Counted from the stretch's first letter, positions 17,395-26,685 are shown. The stretch: 64,000 nucleotides of DNA from Martelella sp. AD-3 (GCF_001578105.1 NZ_CP014275.1:868001-932000), one strand, 5' to 3'. Numbers and translations: made by a program. The notes: generated from the sequence alone by a model not told the origin.

Positions 17395-18033
17395 ATGAAG
17401 CTTTATGTTTATGACCATTGCCCGTTTTGCGTGAGAGCCCGGATGCCCTTCGGGTTGAAGAATATCCCGTTCGAGCTTGCCTTCATGGCGAATGACGACG
17501 AGGAGACGCCGATCCGGATGATCGGCAAGAAAATGGCGCCGATCCTCGAGGACAAGGACGGCCATATGGGCGAAAGCCTTGATATCGTTCACAAGGTCGA
17601 CGGTCTTTCGGGCGAGCGCCTGTTTGGCGGCACGCCGCGCCGGGAGATCAGCGACTGGCTGAAGACCTGGGGCGGCACCGTCAACGCGCTGGTGATCCCG
17701 CGCACGCCGGATCCTGTCTTTCCCGAGTTCCGGACCGCTTCGGCCCGGGCCTATTTCACAGAAAAGAAAGAAGCCACGTTCGGCGCATTCGACGGACTTC
17801 TGGCCGAAACTGAAACCCACAAGGCCGAAATCCAGAAGGGGCTTGGGGCTCTTGCCTCCTTCCTGCCGGACGCGGAAGCCGCGACGATCGATGACATCAT
17901 GCTGTTTCCGACGCTGCGTTCGCTGTCGATCGTGCCGGATCTTACCCTGCCGGAGCCGGTCGAAGCCTACCGTACCCGTATGGCCGAACGTTCCGGCGTG
18001 CCGCTGGTGAGCGAACTGCGCAAGGCGGCCTGA
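17395..18033 (+). CDS. grxB: Glutaredoxin 2
   Basis: A 212-residue glutaredoxin of the GrxB type, which uses glutathione to reduce disulfides and is larger than classical glutaredoxins because of a C-terminal all-helical GST-like domain. The active site CPFC occupies residues 9-12 directly at the N-terminus (YVYDHCPFC), and the cis-Pro region MIGKKMAPIL and GESLDIVHKVD glutathione site follow. A GGAAGG ribosome site precedes the ATG at 17395. Its stop is five bases from the convergent KefB-type antiporter gene. Confidence 0.95.
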   Translation: MKLYVYDHCPFCVRARMPFGLKNIPFELAFMANDDEETPIRMIGKKMAPILEDKDGHMGESLDIVHKVDGLSGERLFGGTPRREISDWLKTWGGTVNALVIPRTPDPVFPEFRTASARAYFTEKKEATFGAFDGLLAETETHKAEIQKGLGALASFLPDAEAATIDDIMLFPTLRSLSIVPDLTLPEPVEAYRTRMAERSGVPLVSELRKAA

Positions 18034-18038
18034 GGCCG

Positions 18039-19847
18039 TCAGGCCATGTCCTTGCCGGTGACCTTGACGGTCGGGTCGATCCGGTTGCGCTTCGGCCGCA
18101 TCAGCGGTTCGGGGCTGACGGGTTGGGTGTGGAGCATGTCGGAGCCGGCCATGATGCCCTCGACGGCCTGGATTTCCAGCCGCTTGGCGTCGCGGCGGCG
18201 GATGTCGTCGGTGATCGCGGTCGCCTCGTCCTCGCTGGTGCCGAGCGCGATCAGCGTTTCCTTGCCGAAGACGAGGCCGGATTCGAGCGTCTCGCGCAGT
18301 TCATACTCAACGCCGCGCTGGCGCAGCGCCAGCGTATGGCCCCGGTCGTAGGAGCGGGCATAGATGTGGGCGCGCGGGAAATTCTCCTGCACCACGTCGA
18401 TCACCCGGTCGGTGATTTCGCGCTTCTGGGTGCAGACGGCAACAATCTTGGCCTTTTCGATGCCGGCGGCGACCAGCACCTCCTTGCGGGTGCCGTCGCC
18501 GAAATAGATGTGGAAGCCGAAGGCCGATGCCTGACGGATACGTTCGGCCGAATAGTCGATGATGGTGACGTCGCGTCCGCTTGCCAGCAGGATCTGCGCC
18601 GCGATCTGGCCGAAGCGGGAGAAACCGACCATCAGCACATCGGCGTCGGCGCCGTCGAAATCCTCCTCCAGCTCCTCGTGGCCCTCCTGCCGGGTCGTGA
18701 TCCGTTCGGCCAGGCGCACGCAAAGCGGCGTCGCGACCATGGAAAGCGTCACCACCGCAATCAGCACCGAGGCGGTGGCGTTGGACAGGACGCCCGCCGC
18801 CGCCGCCGTCGAGAACATGACGAAGCCGAATTCGCCGCCCTGGGGCAGAAGCGCGGCAATGCGGATCGCCTCGTCGTGGCCCGAGCCCGAAACGCGACAG
18901 AGCCCGTAGATCACCGCGGCCTTGACGGCAAGGAGCACCGGCACGGCGATGACGATGAGCAGGAGGTTGTCATAGACCACCTGGAGCTCGAGAGAGAGCC
19001 CGACGGCGATGAAGAAGATCGACAGAAACACGCCCCGGAATGGCTCGATATCGGCCTCCAGCTCATGGCGATAGGATGATTCGGCGAGCATCACCCCGGC
19101 GAGGAAGGCGCCCATCGCCATGGAGAGCCCCACCATCTGCATGGCCATGGCCGAGCCGATGACGAGGAACAACGCCGCTACGATCATCACCTCGCGCGCG
19201 CCGGTGGCGGCGATGATCTGGAACACGGGCGTCAGCACATAGCGGCCGGCGGCCACCATCAGCGCGACCACGAGAAGCGCAAGGGCGGCACTCGTCAGCA
19301 TGTCGGCGGTTGTCGCCTCCTCCACGCCGCCGCCGAGGATGCTGACAAGCGCCAGAAGCGGCACGATGGCGATATCCTGGAACAGCAGCATGGAGAAGGA
19401 GCGCTGGCCGTAGCGGGTGTTGACGTCGCCATTGTCGTCGAGGATCTGCATGGCAAAGGCCGTGGATGACAGGGCAAGGCCGGAGCCGGCGATCACGGCG
19501 GCGCTCCAGTTGCCGACGCCGCCGAGATAGGCGAGCGGGACCAAAATGGCGCCGGTGACCGCGACCTGGGCAAGACCGAGGCCGAAAATGTCCTTGCGCA
19601 TGGTCCACAGCCGCGCCGGCTTCAGCTCCAGCCCGATCATGAACAGCAGGAAGACGATGCCGAGTTCGGCGACGTGGAGAACCTCCTCGCCATTCGAGAT
19701 GCGCTGCAGAACCGGGCCGATGATGACGCCGCCGGCAAGGTAGCCGAGAACCGTGCCGAGCCCCAGCCGCTTGAAGATCGGCGCCGCAATCGCGGCCGCC
19801 CCCAGCATCCAGACGGTTTCGGTGAAGAGGCTCTGCGACGTCGCCAT
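18039..19847 (-). CDS. Monovalent cation:proton antiporter-2 (KefB-type)
   Basis: A 602-residue K+/H+ antiporter of the CPA2 family. About twelve hydrophobic helices span residues 5-380 (VLGYLAGGVIIGPVL, VFLLFMIGLELKPARLW, and the unwound-helix region ALSSTAFAMQIL), followed by an RCK/TrkA-N nucleotide-binding domain (VLMVGFSRFGQIAAQILLASG). KefB/KefC relatives are gated by glutathione and its adducts and protect against electrophiles by acidifying the cytoplasm. I start at the ATG at 19847, which follows AGGGA; upstream open sequence is not membrane-like. The facing glutaredoxin gene gives a plausible glutathione link. Confidence 0.88.
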   Translation of the reverse strand: MATSQSLFTETVWMLGAAAIAAPIFKRLGLGTVLGYLAGGVIIGPVLQRISNGEEVLHVAELGIVFLLFMIGLELKPARLWTMRKDIFGLGLAQVAVTGAILVPLAYLGGVGNWSAAVIAGSGLALSSTAFAMQILDDNGDVNTRYGQRSFSMLLFQDIAIVPLLALVSILGGGVEEATTADMLTSAALALLVVALMVAAGRYVLTPVFQIIAATGAREVMIVAALFLVIGSAMAMQMVGLSMAMGAFLAGVMLAESSYRHELEADIEPFRGVFLSIFFIAVGLSLELQVVYDNLLLIVIAVPVLLAVKAAVIYGLCRVSGSGHDEAIRIAALLPQGGEFGFVMFSTAAAAGVLSNATASVLIAVVTLSMVATPLCVRLAERITTRQEGHEELEEDFDGADADVLMVGFSRFGQIAAQILLASGRDVTIIDYSAERIRQASAFGFHIYFGDGTRKEVLVAAGIEKAKIVAVCTQKREITDRVIDVVQENFPRAHIYARSYDRGHTLALRQRGVEYELRETLESGLVFGKETLIALGTSEDEATAITDDIRRRDAKRLEIQAVEGIMAGSDMLHTQPVSPEPLMRPKRNRIDPTVKVTGKDMA

Positions 19848-19944
19848 ATGCTGGTCCCTGAGTGCAAAGAAAAAGAACGGTCGGGGCGCACGATACTTGA
19901 TGCGATGGGAAGTGAACAATAAATGGAAGCCCAAGGAAAGGCCA

Positions 19945-21306
19945 ATGCCCATGTCATCGAAACTATCCCACAAAGAGTCCGGTCAACTGATCGACCGCGC
20001 GGCGCGGATTCTCGCGCTTGCGAAACAGAAAGGCGCCGACGCCGCCGACGTGGTCGTCTCCGAAGGGGCTTCCAACAGCATATCGGTGCGCGAGGGCAAG
20101 CGCGAGAACGCGCAGGCCTCCGAAAACCGAGGCTTTTCGCTGCGCGTTTTTTCCGGCGCGAAGGTCGCAAGCGTCTCGACCAATACCGATGACGATGTCG
20201 AGACCCTTGTGGACAGGGCGCTGGCCATGGCCCGGGTTTCGCCGGAAGACCCTTTCGCAAGCCTCGCCGATCCCGACCTGCTGGCGCGTGATGTGCCGGA
20301 TCTCGATCTTTACGATCCGGCGGACGTTTTGACCGAAACGCTTGCGGCGCGCGCGCTTGCTGCAGAAGAGGCAGCGCTTTCGGTCGACGGCGTCACAAGA
20401 AGCTCGGGCGCCGGCGCGGCGCGCGGCGCGGTTTCATTCGCGCTGGTGACCTCGCACGGCTTTGCCGGCGGCTATCGCCGCTCCTATTCATCCACGTCGG
20501 TCTCGGTCGCCGCCGGCGAGGGCGCGAGCATGCAGCGCGACCATGACAGCGACGCTCGCTCCCACGACGGCGATCTGCGCCCGGCAGAGGAGATCGGCCG
20601 GCAAGCCGGGGAGCGCGCGGTCGCACGCCTTTCCCCGCGCCAGCTTGAAACGCGGAAGGGTGCGGCCGTGCTGTTCGAGGCGAGGCAGGCGCGCAGCCTT
20701 CTCGGCCACCTGGCCGGCGCGATCTCAGGCTCTGCCGTTGCCCGCAAGACCAGTTTCCTGCGCGATCGTCTTGGCAAGCAGGTCCTGAAGGCCGGCGTGA
20801 ATGTGATCGATGATCCGTCGATCCGGCGCGGCGCGGGCTCGCAGCCCTTCGATGGCGAGGGCGTGGAAAGCCGCAGGCTGGCGATGGTCGAGGACGGCGT
20901 GCTGCAGCAGTGGTTCCTCTCCACCGCGCTCGGTCGCGAACTCGGGTTTGAGACCAACGGACGCGGCACGCGCGCGGGCAATTCGCTTTCCGCGTCGCCG
21001 ACAAACCTTTCCCTCGAGCCCGGCGACAAGAGCCCGGAAGAGCTGATGCGGGAGATCGGGACCGGGCTTTACGTGACCGAACTCATCGGCCAGGGCGTCA
21101 ACATGGTGACCGGCGAATATTCGCGCGGCGCCAGCGGCTTCTGGATCGAGAACGGCGAGATCGCCTACCCGGTCTCGCAGGTCACCATTGCCGGCAATCT
21201 GAAGGACATGTTCCTGTCCATGACGCCGGCAAATGACCTTGACCGCCTCTACTCGATTGCCGCGCCCAGCATTCTTGTCGAGGGGCTTACGCTTGCCGGG
21301 CGCTAG
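19945..21306 (+). CDS. pmbA: TldD/PmbA-family protein, PmbA (TldE)
   Basis: A 453-residue subunit of the TldD-TldE protease, which matures or degrades small peptides such as microcins and CcdA-type antitoxins. The sequence matches the PmbA/TldE partner: ARKTSFLRDRLGKQV, VIDDPSIRRGAGSQPFDGEG and NGRGTRAGNSLSASPTNL are visible and no HExxxH metal motif is present; that motif belongs to TldD, which is not in this window. The ATG at 19945 follows AAGGA seven bases away. It is divergent from the antiporter, 97 bases apart, and upstream of the cysQ-waaA-lpxK group. Confidence 0.88.
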   Translation: MPMSSKLSHKESGQLIDRAARILALAKQKGADAADVVVSEGASNSISVREGKRENAQASENRGFSLRVFSGAKVASVSTNTDDDVETLVDRALAMARVSPEDPFASLADPDLLARDVPDLDLYDPADVLTETLAARALAAEEAALSVDGVTRSSGAGAARGAVSFALVTSHGFAGGYRRSYSSTSVSVAAGEGASMQRDHDSDARSHDGDLRPAEEIGRQAGERAVARLSPRQLETRKGAAVLFEARQARSLLGHLAGAISGSAVARKTSFLRDRLGKQVLKAGVNVIDDPSIRRGAGSQPFDGEGVESRRLAMVEDGVLQQWFLSTALGRELGFETNGRGTRAGNSLSASPTNLSLEPGDKSPEELMREIGTGLYVTELIGQGVNMVTGEYSRGASGFWIENGEIAYPVSQVTIAGNLKDMFLSMTPANDLDRLYSIAAPSILVEGLTLAGR

Positions 21307-21402
21307 ATGCGCTCTCGCAAAAGCGCCGGAAGGCTCTATATCTTGCTCTCGTTCCCAATCGGCCGTTGAGGCCGAGCGACCGGGTCGCCCCCGGAAAGGC
21401 AG

Positions 21403-22233
21403 ATGCGTTTGACTGATCATGATACCGCCGCCGAGGACTGGTCGTCCGATCTCGCGCTGATTGAAGAAGCGGCACGGGAGGCGGGTGCCGTCGCGCTGTC
21501 GCATTTCGGCCAGGACCCGGAAGTGTGGTGGAAGAATGGCGGCCAGTCGCCGGTCAGCGCCGCCGACTATGCCGCCAACGCATGCCTCGAGACGATCCTG
21601 ACCCGGGCGCGGCCGGACTATGGCTGGCTTTCGGAGGAAAGCCGGGACGACCTCCGCCGGCTTGAGACCGAGCGTGCCTTCGTCGTCGATCCGATCGACG
21701 GCACGCGCGGGTTTCTGGGCGGGCAGACGAACTGGGTGGTCAGCGTCGCCGTGGTCAGCCGCAAGCGGCCGGTGGCCGGCGTTCTCGTGGCGCCTGCGCT
21801 CGGCGATGTCTACACAGCGATGGAAGGCGGACCGGCGCTGCTGAACGGCGCGGCGATCCGGGCTTCCGAAAGCCGGGGCGGGCCGGACGACGACGAACTC
21901 GCGCTTTGCCTGCCCGCGAGCCTCGCAGACCGCTTCCAGCCGCGCTTTCGGGAAAGGTTGCGGCGGGCGGCCTATATCCCTTCTCTCGCCTACCGGCTTG
22001 CGCTCGTGGCCGAGGGCCGGCTTGACGGCACGCTGGTCAAGCCGAACTCCCACGACTGGGACCTGGCCGCGGCCGACATCATCCTTTCGCGCGCCGGAGC
22101 GACGCTTCTCGATGACAGGGGCAAAGCGCTTTTCTATAACCGTCCGGGCGTGCGTCACGGTACGCTCTTTGCCGGCAACCGGGCGCTAGTCGACACGCTG
22201 TTGCGGCAATTCGGCCCGCCCGGACAATCTTGA
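21403..22233 (+). CDS. 3'(2'),5'-bisphosphate nucleotidase / inositol monophosphatase family (CysQ-like)
   Basis: A 276-residue lithium-sensitive phosphatase of the inositol monophosphatase superfamily. The metal-binding signature DPIDGTRGF lies at about residues 96-104, and the second signature SHDWDLAAADIILSRAGA near the C-terminus; the upstream Glu appears in WLSEESRDD. Members remove the 3' phosphate from PAP in sulfur assimilation or act on inositol phosphates. The context with pmbA and lipid A genes is the usual rhizobial arrangement, where it is generally annotated cysQ. Substrate is not certain. Confidence 0.85.
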   Translation: MRLTDHDTAAEDWSSDLALIEEAAREAGAVALSHFGQDPEVWWKNGGQSPVSAADYAANACLETILTRARPDYGWLSEESRDDLRRLETERAFVVDPIDGTRGFLGGQTNWVVSVAVVSRKRPVAGVLVAPALGDVYTAMEGGPALLNGAAIRASESRGGPDDDELALCLPASLADRFQPRFRERLRRAAYIPSLAYRLALVAEGRLDGTLVKPNSHDWDLAAADIILSRAGATLLDDRGKALFYNRPGVRHGTLFAGNRALVDTLLRQFGPPGQS

Positions 22234-22300
22234 CAAGAGCAATCAAACCTTCGACACACTGGCCGGAGGAATTGAGGCAAACGAACAAGTGAGGCTCAAC

Positions 22301-22534
22301 ATGGCTGATACGGTTGAAAACAAGCAGTTGCTGCATCTCGTCTTCGGCGGCGAACTGGAAAACCTGAAAAGCATGAAATTCACCGATCTCGACGCGCTCG
22401 ACATCGTGGGCATCTATCCGAATTACGCGAGCGCCCATGCGGCCTGGAAATCAAAGGCCCAGCAGACGGTCGACAACGCCCATATGCGTTATTTCATTGT
22501 TCATCTGCACCGCCTTCTCGATCCCGAAAGCTGA
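22301..22534 (+). CDS. DUF4170 family protein
   Basis: A 77-residue soluble protein with no signal or membrane segment. Its pattern (LHLVFGGELENLKS, DIVGIYPNYASAHAAWKSKAQQTVDNAHMRYFIVHLHRLLDPE) is that of a small conserved family found next to waaA in many Alphaproteobacteria. No function is established that I know of. The ATG at 22301 has GAGG seven bases upstream; a GTG at 22289 is a less likely start. Confidence 0.82.
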   Translation: MADTVENKQLLHLVFGGELENLKSMKFTDLDALDIVGIYPNYASAHAAWKSKAQQTVDNAHMRYFIVHLHRLLDPES

Positions 22535-22764
22535 TCCTCGCGAGCGGTTTCCTTTTTTTCGCCGCACGGACATGTTTTAGAAGTTCTGCAGATTAGCGCA
22601 TTCTATGTAAGTAGATTTCTGCGTTACTTTGCGTTTTTTGTTGAACGCAGCGGCAAAACGACATTTTTCGAAAATGTTGGCTTGGTCCGGATTCCCGCTT
22701 GGTGGTATTTCTAGGAACAGGTGATTCGCGTTTTGGTAGCGGTGCGGCTGCCTGTCCTTAGGTT
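22535..22764 (+). promoter_or_regulatory. AT-rich leader region upstream of waaA with hairpins
   Basis: A non-coding, comparatively AT-rich interval. It contains a 7-bp stem CTGCGTT / AACGCAG whose downstream arm ends at 22650, and a second stem ACATTTT (22661-22667) / AAAATGT (22671-22677) with a TCG loop. These could be part of a structured 5' leader or terminate the DUF4170 transcript. No clear promoter hexamers are assigned. Confidence 0.35.
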
Positions 22765-24180
22765 ATGAACGGGGATGCGGACGAAGGTATGAAAACTGGT
22801 TCATCAGTTTGGCTCGCCAATAACGGGTACCGGCTCGGTGGTGTTCTCGGCTATCCTCTATTGTGGGCGATACTTCAGTATCGCAAGCACAAGGGCAAGG
22901 AAGAACGCGGTCGCATCGGCGAACGTTTCGGGCGGTCCGGGCGCATCCGTCCGGACGGACCGCTGGTCTGGGTCCATGCCGCAAGCGTCGGCGAAACGCT
23001 TGCCGTGACGCAGCTGATCGAAGAGATCAGGGGCTGCGGCCTCTCCATTCTCCTGACGACGGGAACCGTCACTTCGGCCAGGCTCGCCGCGGAGCGTTTC
23101 GGCGATGACGTGATCCACCAATATGTGCCGATCGACGCAATCCCGGCCGTCTCCCGGTTTCTCGATTACTGGCGGCCGGATCTGGCCGTAAACGTGGAAA
23201 CGGAGGTCTGGCCGGTCACGATCGGCGAGCTTGCCCGCCGCAAGATTGCGCAGATCATCGTCAACGGCCGGATTTCCGATCGCTCCTTCGAACGCTGGAT
23301 GCATCGCCGGGAACTGGCGCGCAGCCTGTTCTCGCGCTTTTCCCTGGTCATGGCCCAGACCGACCTCGACGCCGAACGGTTTTCCGATCTTGGCGCCCTG
23401 CACGTCACGGTGACCGGAAACCTGAAGGTCGATCGCGATGCGCCGCCGGCTGATGACCATCTTGTCAGGACCTTGCGCGAGGCGATCGGCGAGCGGCCCG
23501 TCTGGGCCGCGATTTCGACCTTTGACGGCGAGGAGAAGATCGCCGCCGACGTGCATGTGGCGCTGCGCGGCAAGCATCGCGGCCTCCTGACCGTGATCGT
23601 GCCGCGCCATCCCGATCGCGGCGATGTGCTGGCGGGGCTCTTTGCCGCGAAGGGGCTGAATGTCTGCCGTCGTTCGCTCGGCGAAATACCGGTGGAAGAG
23701 ACGGATATTCTTCTGGGCGACACGATGGGGGATATGGGCCTCTACCTGCGCCTCACCGAAATCGCTTTCGTCGGCCGTTCGCTGGTTGCCAAGGGCGGGC
23801 AGAACCCGCTGGAGCCGGCCATGCTCGGCGCGGCGGTGATCACCGGCCCCTATATCGACAATTTCCGCGACACCTACAGGCAGCTTCGCCAGCGCGGCGC
23901 GGTGCGCACCGTCGAAGGGCCGGAAGCGCTGATGCAGTCGGTCGATTTTCTCTTAAGCGACCGGGATGCGCGCGGCTTGATGATTTCGGCCGGCTATGCC
24001 GGCGTCCGGGACATGCGCGGCGCGCTGATCAAGACGATGAAGGGGATGGAGCGCTTTCTCGCGCCCCTGCGGCTGGAGGCCCGGTTCTTCGCCCGGCCGC
24101 GGCCCGTTCCTGAAAAGAAGCGCACCGTCAATATCAAGGACAAGATTGCGAGCCAGGATCTGCGCAAGGCTCTTCGCTGA
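22765..24180 (+). CDS. waaA: 3-deoxy-D-manno-octulosonic acid (Kdo) transferase
   Basis: A 471-residue monotopic inner-membrane GT-B enzyme that adds Kdo to lipid IVA during lipopolysaccharide core assembly. The pattern GRIGERFGRSGR with the conserved catalytic Glu, VWVHAASVGE, LLTTGTVTSA, YVPIDAI..RFLDYWRPD, ETEVWP and VGRSLVAKGGQNPLEP is characteristic. The start is uncertain between the ATG at 22765 and the one at 22789 (463 residues), neither with a strong ribosome site. It lies upstream of lpxK, which completes the same lipid A-Kdo pathway. Confidence 0.93.
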   Translation: MNGDADEGMKTGSSVWLANNGYRLGGVLGYPLLWAILQYRKHKGKEERGRIGERFGRSGRIRPDGPLVWVHAASVGETLAVTQLIEEIRGCGLSILLTTGTVTSARLAAERFGDDVIHQYVPIDAIPAVSRFLDYWRPDLAVNVETEVWPVTIGELARRKIAQIIVNGRISDRSFERWMHRRELARSLFSRFSLVMAQTDLDAERFSDLGALHVTVTGNLKVDRDAPPADDHLVRTLREAIGERPVWAAISTFDGEEKIAADVHVALRGKHRGLLTVIVPRHPDRGDVLAGLFAAKGLNVCRRSLGEIPVEETDILLGDTMGDMGLYLRLTEIAFVGRSLVAKGGQNPLEPAMLGAAVITGPYIDNFRDTYRQLRQRGAVRTVEGPEALMQSVDFLLSDRDARGLMISAGYAGVRDMRGALIKTMKGMERFLAPLRLEARFFARPRPVPEKKRTVNIKDKIASQDLRKALR

Positions 24181-24220
24181 AGGCGCGCCCTTTCCTCTTG
24201 TCGTCAAACGGGGGCGGCCT
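24181..24220 (+). promoter_or_regulatory. Hairpin between waaA and lpxK
   Basis: AGGC (24181-24184) and CGCCC (24186-24190) can pair with GGGCG (24212-24216) and GCCT (24217-24220), leaving a one-base bulge, followed by TTT. The right arm covers the only G-rich sequence that could serve as the lpxK ribosome site, so it may be an attenuator or translation-control hairpin. Confidence 0.35.
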
Positions 24221-24226
24221 TTTCGC

Positions 24227-25267
24227 ATGAAGACGACAATCCATGCATTCTGGTGGCGGAAGGGCCACGTGCTGAGCTTCGTTCTCTGGCCGTTCTCGCG
24301 CCTTTACGGGGCCCTCGCCGGCCGTCGCATGCGGCGGGCGAAAGGGGCAAGCGTTTCCGTTCCGGTCCTGTGCGTGGGCAATTTCACTGTTGGCGGAACA
24401 GGGAAGACGCCGGTCGCGGAAGCGCTGGCGAAGGCGGCTATTGCCGCGGGTCGAAAGCCCGGTTTCGTGTTGCGGGGCTACGGCGCGAAGGTAACCTCGG
24501 CGCGTCTGGTGGATCCCGAACGGCATACCCATGCCGATGTGGGCGACGAGGCGCTGATGCTGTCGCGCACCGCGCCCGCGGCCGTTTCGCCCGGACGCGT
24601 CGATGCGGCGGAACTTCTGGTCAGCGCGGGCGTCGATTTCATCATCATGGATGACGGGCTGCAGAGCGGCAGGCTGAGGCCCGACTTCACGGTCGCCGTG
24701 GTGGATGCCAGGCGCGGCTTTGGCAACGGCCTGTGCCTGCCGGCGGGGCCTTTGAGAGCGCCGCTTGCCGCCCAGTTTCCGAAAGCCGATGTCGTTCTAC
24801 TCAACGGCGAGGGACCAGGCGCGGCGGATGTCGCCGCCGTTGCGCGGCAGGCGCATGTGCCGGTCGAGCGTTTCAGCCAGAAGCCGGCGGGCGATGAGGC
24901 TGACCGGCTCGCTGGCCGCCATGTGCTCGCCTATGCCGGGATCGGCGACCCCGACAAGTTCTTCGATACGCTTGAAGGGCTTGGCGCCGTGGTCGCGGAA
25001 CGCGTTCGGCTTGGCGACCACGAAGCGATCACGCCCGCGCTCGCCCGCAACCTTGTCGCGCAGGCGGGCACGGGGGGGCTTCTGCCGGTTACGACCGCAA
25101 AGGATATGGCCCGGCTGGCCGGGACGAAGGATCGAGACCTTGTCGCCCTTGGCGCGTCGAGCGCGGTTTTGGAAATCATGGCTGTTTTTGACGATCCGAT
25201 GATGCCCGATTGCCTCGTATCGGCCGCTGCCGATGCTTTCAAGCGGCGGGACGGCAGGTCAGCCTGA
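24227..25267 (+). CDS. lpxK: Tetraacyldisaccharide 4'-kinase
   Basis: A 346-residue membrane-associated kinase that phosphorylates the 4' position of the lipid A disaccharide precursor, giving lipid IVA. An N-terminal hydrophobic anchor (VLSFVLWPFSRLYGAL) is followed by the P-loop VGNFTVGGTGKTP at about residues 50-62, then GDEALMLSR, IMDDGLQ with the catalytic Asp pair, and ALAGIGDP-like AYAGIGDPDKFF. Length is normal. It follows waaA by 46 bases in the same direction. Confidence 0.95.
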   Translation: MKTTIHAFWWRKGHVLSFVLWPFSRLYGALAGRRMRRAKGASVSVPVLCVGNFTVGGTGKTPVAEALAKAAIAAGRKPGFVLRGYGAKVTSARLVDPERHTHADVGDEALMLSRTAPAAVSPGRVDAAELLVSAGVDFIIMDDGLQSGRLRPDFTVAVVDARRGFGNGLCLPAGPLRAPLAAQFPKADVVLLNGEGPGAADVAAVARQAHVPVERFSQKPAGDEADRLAGRHVLAYAGIGDPDKFFDTLEGLGAVVAERVRLGDHEAITPALARNLVAQAGTGGLLPVTTAKDMARLAGTKDRDLVALGASSAVLEIMAVFDDPMMPDCLVSAAADAFKRRDGRSA

Positions 25268-25378
25268 TCGAGCTGAGCGGATGCCGCCGGGCCTCCGGTT
25301 CGATTTGGTGTGGGCAAATGACGTCGATTGTCGTATTCTCGGCCTGTGCCGAGAGAGAAAGAATATCGGTAGGGTGCC

Positions 25379-25885
25379 ATGAGGATATTGTCTGGCGATG
25401 TGCGCCCCGCGAAAGCGGACGATGCGGAAAAGATCGCAAACGTGCACTGGCGCGCCTGGCAGCATACCTATGCGGGCATTATTCCCCATGCCGTTCTTCA
25501 GAGGATGATCACCGAGCGCAATCTTTCCTGGTGGAGGCGTGCGATCGCCAGCGAGGAAACGCTTCTGGTGCTCGCTGTCGAGGGCGAGCCGGTGGGCTAT
25601 GCCAGCGTCGGCCTCAACCGGGTGAAGACCTTGCCGCAGGAAGGCGAGATCTACGAGATCTATCTTCTGCCCGAATATCAGGGGCTCGGCTTTGGCCGCG
25701 AACTGTTCGAGGCGGCGCGCCGGCTGCTGAACTCGCTCGGCTGCAAGGGCACGATCTGCTGGGCGATCGACACGCTCGACCAGGCCGCCCTCTTCTTCAG
25801 CGGGCTCGGCGGCAAGCCTCTCGCCTTCGCCGAGGAGCACTATGGCGACCGGCTGATCGGCAGGATTTCCTACGCCTGGGACTGA
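25379..25885 (+). CDS. GNAT-family N-acetyltransferase
   Basis: A 168-residue acetyl-CoA-dependent acetyltransferase. The GNAT core is visible: an N-terminal VRPAKADDAEKIANVHWRAW strand-helix, the central strand EIYEIYLLPEYQGLGFGREL with the acetyl-CoA-binding GLGFG loop, and a C-terminal W-I-D-T-L stretch followed by FFSGLGGKPLAFAEEH. A weak AGGG ribosome site precedes the ATG. Substrate is unknown. It stands alone between lpxK and ppa. Confidence 0.85.
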   Translation: MRILSGDVRPAKADDAEKIANVHWRAWQHTYAGIIPHAVLQRMITERNLSWWRRAIASEETLLVLAVEGEPVGYASVGLNRVKTLPQEGEIYEIYLLPEYQGLGFGRELFEAARRLLNSLGCKGTICWAIDTLDQAALFFSGLGGKPLAFAEEHYGDRLIGRISYAWD

Positions 25886-26003
25886 CTGTCGTGGCCTGCG
25901 GCACACGCCGACCGGGAAATTAACGGAAGTCATTTCGCGTTATTGCTTTGTCCGTCCAATTTGATTATCCAAGTCGCGATATTTTCCCTGTTTGGAGGCA
26001 CCT

Positions 26004-26537
26004 ATGCGTATTGAAGCGATTTCCATCGGCAAGAACCCGCCGGACGATATCAACGTTATTGTCGAAGTGCCGATGGGCGGCCAGCCGATCAAATACGAGA
26101 TGGACAAGGATGCCGGCGTTCTGGTCGTCGACCGCTTCCTCTACACGCCGATGATGTATCCCGGCAATTACGGCTTTGTCCCCCACACGCTTTCCGATGA
26201 CGGCGATCCGATCGACGTGCTGATCTGCAATTTCCGGCCGCTGATGCCCGGTTGCGTGATCAATGTCCGCCCGATCGGCGTGATGATGATGGAAGACAAT
26301 TCCGGCAAGGACGAAAAGATCATCGCCGTCCCCTCGCAGGATGTCAGCGCCCGCTTCGACAAGGTCCAGAATTTCACCGACATTCCGGAAATCCAGCTGA
26401 AACAGGTCGAGCACTTCTTCGAGCACTACAAGGATCTGGAGCCCGGCAAATGGGTCAAGATCTTCGGCTGGCACGATGTCAACGAAGCCAAGAAGCTGAT
26501 CGTCGAGGCGATCGAACGCGCCAAACAGAAGGGCTGA
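26004..26537 (+). CDS. ppa: Inorganic pyrophosphatase, family I
   Basis: A 177-residue soluble enzyme that hydrolyses pyrophosphate to phosphate and drives biosynthetic reactions. The family signature DGDPIDV with metal-binding aspartates is present, along with [29 protein letters not shown] and the C-terminal [19 protein letters not shown]. The ATG at 26004 follows a strong GGAGG; an upstream in-frame ATG at 25992 has none. A strong hairpin terminator follows. Confidence 0.97.
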   Translation: MRIEAISIGKNPPDDINVIVEVPMGGQPIKYEMDKDAGVLVVDRFLYTPMMYPGNYGFVPHTLSDDGDPIDVLICNFRPLMPGCVINVRPIGVMMMEDNSGKDEKIIAVPSQDVSARFDKVQNFTDIPEIQLKQVEHFFEHYKDLEPGKWVKIFGWHDVNEAKKLIVEAIERAKQKG

Positions 26538-26581
26538 GGCTTTTCACGTTCCGCGTCTTCGGTTTGATGCGCGCAACGACG

Positions 26582-26612
26582 ACGCCGGGTCTCGAGAGCC
26601 CGGCGTTTTCAG
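26582..26612 (+). terminator. Rho-independent terminator after ppa
   Basis: Stem ACGCCGGG (26582-26589) / CCCGGCGT (26599-26606) with a TCTCGAGAG loop, followed by TTTTCAGTTTT. The stem lies 45 bases after the ppa stop. Confidence 0.8.
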
Positions 26613-26685
26613 TTTTATCAAGACAGACGACCGGCTCGCGCGGGCAAACCGGGCGACCGGCAACCGCTGCAAAGCTCCCGAGCGC

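Noticed and set aside
22229..22246. TTGAC...ATCAA sequence near the end of the bisphosphate nucleotidase gene, considered as an FNR/FixK box.
   Set aside because: Spacing between half-sites is too wide (seven instead of four bases) and it lies at the gene's stop rather than before a promoter.
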